64,000 nt of DNA from JARLGU01 sp036504535 (GTDB lineage Bacteria; Armatimonadota; Armatimonadia; Armatimonadales; Capsulimonadaceae), in contig DASXUY010000049.1 of the NCBI GenBank assembly GCA_036504535.1, forward strand, positions 1 through 64,000. Reading direction: 5' to 3'. A model generated the notes under the pieces. It did not search any database. It saw only the letters and a program-made list of their open reading frames with translations, and had not been told where the DNA came from. The position numbers and the translations under genes were made by a program. Shown here piece by piece: positions 10,270 to 22,200 of the stretch (position 1 is the stretch's first letter; the number at the start of each line of letters is the position of its first letter).

Positions 10270-10282
10270 AATTACCTCTTCT

Positions 10283-13200
10283 CTAAAAGCCCTCATATTT
10301 TGCTTGGCGAAGGAGTTCACTGCCGCGGGCCAATGCTTGGGCATATTTTGGATTTGTTGCTGCAATACTGTTGATCTTGTTAAGTAGTGTTCCACCGTTC
10401 TTGCTCAAACTATGGAGTTCGATAAGTGTCTGTTCTACTGCCCTCGCATCGGCTCTTGATAATCCACTTAAGCCATCTATAGCCTCGATGGCTATACCTT
10501 TTTTTGCGAAATGCGCCGCTGCGCGAGTTTTGTAAGCTTTTGTAATCCCAATATATATAACTTTACCAGCTTCGTCAACAGCGCGATAGACATCTACGCT
10601 TTCTGCGACAACATGCTTGACATTGTTCGCATTCGCCACCAAATGTGAGGTTGCTTCTGCGGCGCGAACAGCTCGTATTGCCTTCAAAGCCTTACCGGTA
10701 GAGCGCGTAATCTTCGCGGCTGTGGCGATCTCGCCAAGCGCAGGTATCTCGCCGAGTAGCGACAACATCGCTCCGAGATAGTCGTGTTCGTGAAACGAAT
10801 CTGCTGCGCTCGCTAGGTTCGCAAGCATGCCCACTGGCCCCGGAATCAGGCCGACCAAATTGGCAGCATCACCGGCTTTGCTATACCCACTCGGGTCCGC
10901 GCCCATCACCGGGTTGTTGCCGCAGAACCCGTACAGGTTCATGCCGCCCGCGTAGCCGATGGGGTCGCGTGTTACCCAGCGCCCACGCAGCGGATCGTAG
11001 TAGCGGTGGGTGCAGAGGACGAGGCCGGTGTCGGTGTCGGTGTAGTAGCCGTACTGGCCGCCGAAGCCAACGGGGCCTTGGGGTTCAGTGGAAGTGTCAT
11101 TTGGATCGGCTCGCCGATAGTACTGTAGTTTGCCGTATGCGTCGTAAATGCGCGTATCTATCGGAGAAGCATTTGGCCCGAAAAACGCTTGCTTATGGAC
11201 TACGTTGCCTTCAGGATCGTATGTATAGGCAATTGGCCACGTATACGAAACGCCCTCGTTGGTTCTTCTGCTTGAGGTTTCAGTTCGAAGGCCGTCCACG
11301 GCCCACCCATATTCAACCACCGGGCTTCCAGCACCGTTGAGCTCATAAAGTAATCGGTCACCATCGTAAAGAAAATAAGTCGTTAAGCCGTTTACCGTTC
11401 TCGTTGCCCTACGGCCAGAAGCGTCATACGTGTATGTCGATGTGCCATTAACCGAAACAATACGGTTGGCAGCGTCATACACGATAGCGAGTGCCGGTTT
11501 GGTCGGCTCAAACAGGGCGTCTGTCAATGCGGTCGGGTTGCCGTTACCGTCATACACGTCAATCCCAGCCCATTGGTTATTTGAGTTGAATGGCGCGGTA
11601 TTGAGGGAAATGCCTCGAAACGTTGACGGGTTCCCCGATGCGTCGTAGTTGTACGAGTTAGCAAACAATATGCTTGATTCCGCGATAAGTTGATCCTTAA
11701 CGTCGAAATCGAACGTCAGATTGTTTGTAATCAGATGGGTTGGATCATCATCGTACTGGGCGGATACACTTTGCGACCTCCTCTCGCCTGCGGCATCATA
11801 TGTCATGGAAAAATCGGACAACAAGCTATTCCATTGGTACCCAACAGTGGCCTCACCACGGTCCGCAACCACATCGCGGCAGCCATTGCTTATCGAAATA
11901 ATCTGGTCCATTGGGTTATATAGGTACTTCGTGCCTATTCGCCCTTTTGATCCTCCGTCAAATACACACGATTGAACCGTCGTGGCTAACCTGCCAGCGT
12001 CGTCGTATGAGTGCTCAAAGACAACATATCGATCTTGTAGATCCTGCTGATCGAATGTCGTACTTGGAGATTCTTCTCTCCAGACCCTCCCTAGAGAATC
12101 GTAATAGTAGGTCCACATGCCGCCGCCACCGCTCGGAAACGAAATGCCGGTTTGCGTTCTATATCCAGCATGGGACACAGTATATTCGAGTGATATGTTT
12201 TGCGGTCCAGAAGTAAACGACCGCGAATAGGTCTTTGCTTGCCCAGTGTTGTAGTACGTCCACGCCTGCGTGCCGGAACTATCCGTCATGCTTGAGACGC
12301 GTCCTGCCGAATCGTATGTGTAGTGGGCTTCTGTGGTTGGATCAGTGGGACACAAGACATCCTTTATTTGCGCGGTTTTAGGCCAATAAGTGTAGGTCGT
12401 TAAGGTTCCCCTACCGTCGGTGAAGCGCGTTACTCGTCCTTCCGCGTCATACTCGTATAGATTGGTATCCGCGCCGGGGTATGTGACCTTTTGAACATTT
12501 CCCGCTGCGTCATAATCGTATTTCGTGGCATTTCCGCGTTCGTCAATTAGCTCGCGCACTCGATAAGAGGAGTCGTACGTGTACCTTACCGTACCGGCGC
12601 TTCCCGTCACGCTAGTGACCTCTCCTTCGAGACCGCGATTATAAGTGGCTGAGCGCAGGAGACCACCAGAACCATCGTAGAGGGCCACCTCCGACAGTGG
12701 CCCGCCGTCGAACAAATAGGTGCGCTGGATAACCCGCTGCTTTGCATCGTCAACGAACGTGGCTTGCTCAACAATTTGATTTGCGGCGTTGTAGGTGTAA
12801 TGATTGCGCTGCGCGGACGTACCAGAGTCCTTTGGCTTGAGAGTTATTACGTCTGTCACCCGATTGTGATCGTCATATTTGTAGAAGGTATCGAGAACCC
12901 CGTCTTGTGGCGCTCCGTTTCGATACCCGAATACCGAGACTTTGAGTGGACAGTTGAGCGTCTCAGGCCGCGTGTATCCCTCGTACCCCGTCGTGTAATC
13001 GTAGAGGGTCGCAATGAAGCTTCCATAGCTCTCGTCCCCAGAAGAATCGGGAGGCCCGTTTGTCAATACCAAGACTACGTTTCCCAGGTCATCATAGTCG
13101 TAGCTCGTGGGCACAGGCACAAAATATGATGGATCTTCCCTTGTAATAAGGCTCCAGGACGTACGAAGCAGGCCGTTACTGCTCGACTTTGGTTGACTAT

Positions 13201-16200
13201 AGCCCGTTGGGTTTTCCTGGGTTGAGTTACCGCTCGTGGGCGTGTAGTAAATCGGCTGGTAGCAATCAGTAATCACGCCATTCGCATCCGCAACGCCAGT
13301 TTCTACTAGCCTCCCTAACTTGAAGTCGCTATCGTCATACAGATTATATGAAATAATTCCCGACGGGTCTTGGATACCACGTGCATTTCCAGAAGTATCA
13401 TAAACTGCTGTAGTGATAAAACCGAGGGGCGACGTGACCTTTGTTGGCAACAACGGATTTTTAGTGTCGGTCCGCTCGACAGTCGTCTTCGCCCCAGCGG
13501 CGTTAGTCATGCCCGTTCCGACATTGAACTTTGTCGGGTCGTAGCCTGCCTGCCAATGATCGAGAACCTGCTCCCCGGTCGGGGACGCCTTGTACACCGA
13601 CACCGTTACGGCGTTCGTCGACGGATTTCGCTCGTACTTCCGGTGGTTCGTATTGGCGTCTTCCCAGTCGATGACGTGGTCGTGCTCGTCGTAGGTGAAC
13701 GATGCCGTCGAGTTAACACCCGGGGCAGTGGTCACCGACTTGGATTCCATGCGGACTTGGCCGCCTGCGCTAGGCTCATAGGAGTATGTGTCCACCACTG
13801 TGGTGCTATTCACCTGAGAAACACCAGTAAGCGTCTTGACCGTGCTCCCTGGGCTCCCGAACGTTGCCGTGGTGAAGTTAATGGCCTGCGAGTCAGAGTT
13901 CGACAGCTGTGTGAGGATGCCATCCGCATCTCGCGTTATCGACAACAGCGTCAGAGGTGTCGCTGCGTCGTTAGTCACCGAAGTTACTGCCCCGGTCTCG
14001 TTGCGGTTAATCCTTATCGTCTGGTGAAGGATATTGCTTATCGATGACAGCCAGTAAGTGTCGGGTTTGCTGCTCGTCGGATCCGACACGGTGCCAGGGA
14101 GCCGAGTGAACGTGTTCGAGCTCTGATCCTTATACGTCACGGTCAGCGATTCCCACTTTCCTCGCGTCTTGGACGGGTCAACAGGATCGGGCGTCATCGG
14201 CACGCCGGTAACCAGGTAAGGTGTCCCCGAAGTGGTCACGATGTCGGGCAGCGGCGAAAGATCGCTCCCCACCACAGGTTCCCAAAGGTCCACTCCAGTG
14301 TTCGGATAGAGAAGGCGCAACGTGCTCCAATTGCTGGAGATGGCTGGCTGTACCTTGAGGTCAAAATTGTCGTCCCACCCAATGGGCAATCCGGGACCGG
14401 ACTTACGTGCAGCCGCAAGGTCGCTTCGGAAGGAGCGCTCGTAGGAAACCGACGGCCCCACGGGGTTATAGGCCGCGAGGTCGGGACCGGGGTTGACGTA
14501 CAGGTTCCCGGTAGGTAGTTCGACAGCTACATCGGACGATGGGCCAAAGCCATCGCTATCTGCCGTATCCATCGGTATTCCGCTGATCCACCCAGGCATG
14601 GCGGCGGCGACAGGCGGAACAGGAGGATCGCCGTCTATCGCGCCGATCGACTCGATAGCTATGGCCGAAATGCTGTTGCCTTCGATCCGAATGTCGGCCG
14701 TCATGTTGGTAACCGTGATTGGCACCGTCACAACTGGGCAGGCATAAATGTTGCTAAGTTCGCTGAACTCATAAGTAGCTGGCGCACCTATTGTCTGGTT
14801 AGTCAGTACCTGAACATTGTTCACCCAGACGTTCACAGAGTGCTCCACATGGCCGTACGTAGTGAAGTAAAGGCTCAAGTTATAGCTTCCGTTGAACGCA
14901 GGGATGCTATATTTCACAGACTCACCGCTACGATACGTCTGATAGAGCGTCGGATCAGGCACGGTATTCGACACTGGGATAATGCCGCCACCATTGGGAT
15001 AGTGGGCTGGTCCACCAGCAACGCCACCGCGATAGCCCATGTCCGCAGACCAGACAATCGGTGGACTTTCGTGGCTGTCGTAAATTGGACCGCCGCAATT
15101 GATGTGCTGCTTGGCAATACCTTGCCCTGCGGAGGCCCCGGGGGTCGCCGATACAATGTTAGAATTGCCAGTGTCAGTGCCGTTCTCATACGTGGCAGAA
15201 ATTGTATACTCGTATTCAACGCCGTTTGACAGGTCGTTATCTACGTAGCCAAGCGTCGCCGGGCCAACCTCGCAGACCACGCCAAACTCACCCAATCGCG
15301 CCAGTCGACGCTTTACGCAGAACTTAACAATATTCATATGCGCGGGCGGCTCGGGCCACGACAATATCACTTTCTTGTTGCCCGCGAGGCCGCCAAGTCC
15401 GTCGGGCACCCACGTCTGTGGATAGTCGTAATACGACCTTGTGTAGGCTACAGTATCGTCCGATTTGATGGTTGATCCGTCAGGATAAGTTGCCGTCAAT
15501 TGGTAATGGTAAACCGTATCCGCAAGGTCGGGGTGGTCGAGGAAAGAGAAGCCGTGGTAGTTTTCGACTACTGTGTCCGCATAAACCCCTGTATGCCTCC
15601 CTCGGACTATCGAGTACGCAGCGTCGGGATCCTCGTGCCATGTCAGGTATGCCGAGATCGCAGTCGATTCGGGGGTAATTCTGGCAGAACCTCCGGCTCG
15701 GAAATTCATGGGAAGTGGCCCGCTAACCGCGGTAGCAGTATTCGAGTCGGTGTCACCTGAAGGCAAGGTCGCCTTGACGTTGAACTCGTACATCGATCCA
15801 GCGACCGTTGTCTCATCGATATAGGTGGATGTTGCCGCTATTCCGACGTACTCCCAGTCGGCACCGCTGCTGCCTCCTGTCGGAGTTAGCAACCGGTGGT
15901 AGACGCGATATTGCGTGGGAACTGAAGACCACGTCCATGTGAGCTTAACGCCTTTCCAATTGGTCACGGCAGCCAGATCAAGTATGGCGTCGGACTCAGT
16001 GGCAGTGACGACAAGATCGGCCGTGGCGATACCGGGGCCAGAGAGGCTGTAGGAGTAAGTCTTGCCAGGTACTAGTGTCGTGTCCTGGTAATGGGAACGC
16101 ACTCCATTGTGGCTAACTCTTGATCCGGCTCCTTCCCCTACCGTAATCCTTGTTAGGTCGCACCAAGCCGCGTTCCCTTGGGAATCAAAGGCGTCCCATG

Positions 16201-19200
16201 ACAACGTTACGCGCCCCTTGGTCTGCACCGCCATAAAGTTTGGGTTAGCTAAGATCGGCGGCGCTGGATCTACAACTCTTGGAATGAGACTGACGACGTT
16301 CGACGCAGGCCCCCGGTTCCAGTTTGCAACTGCCTGGACAGTAATTTCGACAGGGTGCGTTGTACCGCCGACGAGCACGGGAACCTCAATTAGCGAGGAC
16401 GTTGATTCTGTATTAGCCACGGACTCGGGCGTACGAGAATCAAGCACATTGTAACTGGCGGCGTTTGTCACACTCCCCCAAGTGATGCTATACCAGTCAG
16501 CCGTCGATTGCTGCCCACCGTTGATCAATGTTGCAGAGATGACAGGCGCCGAAAGTGAAACTGGATCGGCGGCGACCGCTGTAACTTCGTAAGACGAATC
16601 GCCGGCCACGGCTCCATTGAACGCCTTAACGCTATATGTGTACGAAACACCAGTCGCTAGATTCGCGTCTGTGTACGCCGTAGCCAATACGTCAGTGATG
16701 TCGGTAGACCCGCTCGGGGTTGTCTTGTGGATCGTGTACTTTGTGGCAAGCGGAACTGGAGTCCACTTGAGCGCTATGCTGTGTGCCGTTGTCGCAGTAA
16801 CAATAAGGGTCGGAGTTCCCGGCCTTTGTCCTGGCCCCTGAAGAGGCGTCGCTTGCGCACCGCTCTTGTAGAACGACGCATGCACCTCATTAGAATACGG
16901 GCTTACCGCCTCACCCTGGTTGGCCGTTACGACATAAGAATATTCGACGCCATCAAATGGCGGAACATCAGAAAACACCGTGCCTGTTAGTGCGTCCGGC
17001 GAAACTTTTGTATAAGGCCCGCCGTGATCATATGAACGCCAAACAGTGTAGCTCGAAGCTAAGGATGCCGCATCCCACGCAAGGGAAACAGCGTCTGTCG
17101 TTCCGGTAACGCGTAAGTTCGTCGGTGCCCGGAGAGGAACACTCGAACTCACCTCGTTGGAGTAGGCAATTTCATTGTCCTGTGAATCGAACGCCACCAG
17201 GACGTAATAGTACGTTCCTCCGGCTCCGATTGAGCCGTCCACCGCGTGCTGCGGGGACGGTGGGGCGTCGTATGTGCGGACGATCATTAGAGATTCATCC
17301 CCACGGCTGTCGCCTCGGTAAAGCTTATACGACGTCGCTCCAGGATAACCTGGCCATTCGAACTCGACCTGGCCATCACCAGGCGTGGCAGTAAGCGGAA
17401 TTCTCGGATTTGACCCTGTAGTCCCGGACGCTACGATACTGGGGGCGCTTTCATGTGACCCCGTAATTGCTGTAACTCGATAGTAGCGTGTGGCCCGGTA
17501 CCCCAGAGGAGACGTAAAGAGACCGTCAGTGTAGTAATCATACAGCCACGGACCGCCCCAAGCTGGATAATCAGGTTGATACCCAGTCGTCGGATCCGGC
17601 AAGTACAAAAGTCCCTTTATTAGCTCGAATGGCCCTGCGCTCGAGGTGCTTCGATATACGCGGTAGCTACAGTTCGCACCAGCGGCAAATCCAGCCGGTG
17701 GGGTCCATGACAGACGCAGTGTATTGAAACCAGCCGTAACTCTTAATTCGCGGGGGGCTCCCTCGGTAGGTTCGAGACCTGTCGCACTTTCCTCCTGCGA
17801 GTAGGCGATCTCGGAACCTGTGGAGCTCGTCGCCACCACGACGTAGTAGTACGCGGAGCCGTTCGTCAGGCCCGTGTCCGTCGCAGTCACCGTCGAGACT
17901 CCCTCTACAGCCGTGATCTCCTTGATAGAGGACGCGTCCTCGCCGCCGGAGGAAGTGCCACGGTACACGGAGTACGAAACAGCGCCGGGAACGGCCGGCC
18001 ACGAAAGCGCGGCCTGGCCGTCGCCGGGAACCGCCGAAAGCGACACGGACGGCGCGGACCCGGTCGTCCCGGAAGCGACCTCGCTCGGAGTCCCCTCTCC
18101 GCTTACGCCAACAGCCGCGACGCGGTAGTACCACTTCGTCCGGTACGCGAGGCCAGGGTCCGTAAAGGTCGTGCCGACTACGGGCCTCAGTACACCAGCG
18201 TTGGAGCCGCCACCATCGTATATCATTCCGCTCACACGCTCAAACGGGCCGGACGGGCTGGCGCTCCGGTACACGACGTAGTCCGACACGGCCGACGGCG
18301 CGGACCAGGAGAGCCTCAGCGAGGAGTAGCCAGCGGCCACAGTCAGACCCGTAGGCACGGGGATGCCGGGCGTGGCGGTCGCCTCCTGCGAGTATGCGAT
18401 CTCGGAACCTGTGGAGCTCGTCGCCACGACGACGTAGTAGTACGCGGAGCCGTTCGTCAAGCCGGTGTCCGTCGCAGCCACCGTCGAGTTACCCAAAATT
18501 GGCGACCAGTCGATCATCACCGTCTCGTCTTCACCGCCCGACAATGTACCACGGTAAACCTTATATGAAGCGGCTCCCGCCAACTTGGGCCACGACAGGG
18601 TTACATGCGCGTCTCCAGGAGTGGCAGTAAGCCCGATAGTCGGCAAGGACCCGGTGGTCCCTGAGGCTATTTCGCTCGGGTCGCTCTCAGACGTGTCTAC
18701 GCAGGCGGTTACGCGGTAATACCTGGAAGCGCGGTAGCCAAGTTCAAGGTCCCGGTACGTGGGACCAGTGACCGGATTGGCATTGATCTTCTCAAATGGG
18801 CCACCGGAAGTGCCGCTACGATAGATGTTGTAGGTACCCGTAAAGTCGTCGGGGGCATTCCACGTGAGATTGAGCGACGAATAGCCAGCAGCAACGGCTA
18901 GATCTGTTGGCACTGGTGCGCAAGGCGTCGCGCTCGCTTCAGTCGTGTAGCCAAGTTCGGTTCCATCACCGTCAACTGCCGTCACGACGTAGAAGTATTC
19001 TAGCCCGTTCGTGAGCCCTGTATCGTCTTTCGTAACCTGGTCCCCGGTAGCGGGCACGGCAACTGTCCACACTGCCATCGCTGCTTGGCCACCCGATTGG
19101 GTCCCACGGTAGACTTTGTAGGCAGCGGCTCCGGCTACTTTGGGCCACGACAACGTTACTCGCGAGATTCCAGGCGTAGCTGTAAGAATGATGGTCGACT

Positions 19201-22200
19201 CGGACCCAGTCGTCCCGGATGCGATGTCACTCGGACTGCTCTCTGTCGAAGCGCCAGTCGCGGTGATACGGTAATACTTGGTGACTCGGTAGCCAAGTCC
19301 AAGGTCCATGTATGACGTGCCAGTGACTGGCTCGGCGTTGATCTTTTCGAATATTCCGCTATAAGTAGCGCTTCGGTAGATGCTGTAGGATCCGGAAAAT
19401 TCGGCGGGAGCTTCCCATTGCACCTTGAGTGACGAATAGCCAGCAGCAACAGTGATATCAGTTGGTACATGCACGCTAGGTGTGGCGCCAACTTCGGACG
19501 TATAGGCAATTTCTGCTCCGTCAGAGTTGACAGCAGCGACGACATAGACGTAGCCTTGACCGTTAGTGAGCCCAGTATCTTCTCTCGAAACCAGCTCGCC
19601 GTTTTCGGGCGCGCTAACTGTCAGGACAGGCATCGCCGCCTCCGCGCCAGAGGAAGTCCCACGGTAGACCTTGTAGGCAGCGGCTCCCGCGACTTTGGGC
19701 CACGACAGGGTTACATGCGAGTCTCCGGGAGTGGCTGTAAGCACGATAGTCGGCTCTGCCCCGGTGGTCCCTGAGGCTGGTTCGCTCGGGTCGCTCTCCG
19801 ACGTGTCCACGACGGCGGTTACGCGATAATGCCTGGCTACGCGGTAGCCGAGTCCAAGGTCCCTGTATGTTGTGGCAGCAACCGGATTGGCATTGATCTT
19901 TTCGAATGGGCCACCATACGAGCCACTTCGGTAGATGTTGTAGGTCCCCGTAAAGTCGGCAGGGGCGTTCCACGTGAGCTTGAGCGATGAATAGCCAGCA
20001 GTAACGGTTAGTTCAGTTGGTGCTGTCGGTACCGGCGCGGGTGATACAGACGCTTCGTTCGTGAACTCACTCTCAACTCCCCCTGAATTCACGTTGGTGA
20101 CAACATAGTGATAAGCGATTGCGGGACTTGCAGACGCGTCGTCAAAGCTTGAGCTAGGGGCGTTCAACGACCCCACAATCTCGTATGGCCCTCCGCCAAT
20201 CGTGGATCGATAGATGTTGTAGTACGCATTCGAGTACTGTGAATAGTCCGGCAATGGACTCCAGTGTAGGGCTATACGGTTACTGTGTCGAACTGCCACG
20301 AGGTTTGCTGGCGGGTGTGGTATGCCGTACAGCAGAGTAACTACGTTGCTGAACTCACCGCCGCCGTCTCCATTGATCGAGACAAACTGATACGACCTAT
20401 ACCAGTCGTTCGTATCACAAGACAGTGTTGTGGTGCTCCCCGGGAGAACCTTTATCAGCCCCTGAAAATTCGTGTAAACAGCGTAGCTAGAAGCACCAGG
20501 CACCGGTTGCCATGTCAGAACTACGTTTGCGGCTGTGCCGGTCCACTTGCATCGCACTACCGGCGGCGGTGGAGGCGACCCGCCCATGGTCGCGGTAACC
20601 TGCGGTGAAACGGGTGACATAGCCTGGTCGAAATTGGTCACGTACCAGCCCTGGTAGGCATACGTTGTCCCCGGCGACACGTCCCAATCAAAGTATTGCG
20701 TCGACCACCCGAACAGATCAAAGCTCAACCCCGAACGCCTTAAGTTAAGCTGACTGCCAGGACGACCGTCTGGAGACGCCGAATCGATGACTATGCCGTT
20801 CTCCAATGGCCGTGCAACGATTATTGGGGCTGAGACTGTCTCGAATGGCATTCCGTAAGCGCCAGCGCTTTCCTGACTCTCGGAATCGTTCGAGCAGGCT
20901 GTAACAGTGTAATAGTATTGCGCACCATTCGTAACGGTGTGGTCAGCGTAGTTCGTTGTCCCAGGTCCGGTTGCCCCAAGTGCGATGCCATCTCTGTAAA
21001 CCATATACGACCAAAGGTTTGTGTCGTCAACAGGCTGCCACTCAAGGTCGACAACTCGATCTCCTGATACAGCCGCAAGCCCCGTCGGAGTTGCTGGCGG
21101 TCGAGATATAGTCGTGACAGAGGCCTCATTGCTAGAGGCCGTTTCGGTAGATCCTACAATCGCAGTCACAGCGTAGTAATACTGGCTAAGGTAACCAACC
21201 TCAGAATCGTTATAGAATTGCGAAGATCCTGGCGAGGCATCGACGCTTGCGAGAATCGCCAACTCTATACGCGGGGAACCGGACCTATATATTTTATAAG
21301 ACGTGGCGTTGGGAATATTGGTCCACTTGAGGCCGACGACCGCACTATGTCCAAACCCTAAATAAGTGGCTCCATCAAAATATGGCCTGGAGACGGCACT
21401 TAGGTCCGCTGGGCCCTGTGGGCGAGTTGTGGCGTTCGCTTCATTGCTTTCAGCGCCAGCCCCTGACGGGTTCACCGCCTTCACTTTGTACCAGTACTGC
21501 GTAGAATTAGCGAGGCCCGTGTCGGTGTAAGTAGCCGTGGTAACAGCCTGTGCATTGATCGGTGTGACGCCCTCGCCACCGATGGACGTGCCGCGGTACA
21601 CGTTATATGTTGCTCCAGCGCTCGTGCCAGTCCAATTGAGGGTTACAGCTTGGTTTCCGCCCGTGGCGATGAGGCCCGTCGGGGCGGTGGGAGGAAGCGT
21701 GTACAGCAAGTTGACGCCGTAGCTTGGTGATGTGGTAGTTGACCAGCTTGTAAAGTTCGTGGACCAAACATTGCCGCTTACCGTGATGGCCGAGCCATAG
21801 CTTGGCGTACCCAGTTGGAACGACTCCGTGCCGTATGGCTCATAACTGACAACGTAGTAATAGGTGTTCGCAGCTAACGTAACAGGCGTCGCGAGGTTTC
21901 CGTACACGAATGCTCCTGCCGTAGCCCCCAGCGTGTCTAACGTTGCCGTAGCGAGAACAGCCTTATCGGAGGCGCGCATTAGAGAAAGCGTATGCATCCT
22001 AGTATTGCCGGCAACAACGTACCTACCAAGGGCCGTGACAGTTGGCGTTGTTCCCGCTGCGGTGTGCACTTGTAGTCCGAGCCAGCCGTAGAACGGAGGG
22101 CTCGCACTTGTAGGAGTCAACCCTGAGACAACCGGTGTCGCGCTGATGAACGGCGCGGCGGGTGTCACGACGACCTCGTTCGAATCTGCGCTTTCTCCAG

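Noticed and set aside
17140..20035. Regularly spaced repeats considered as a CRISPR-like array
   Set aside because: The repeats are ~570-bp coding FN3 pairs within one open frame, not short repeats with unique spacers. No CRISPR array or cas gene was seen in the window.
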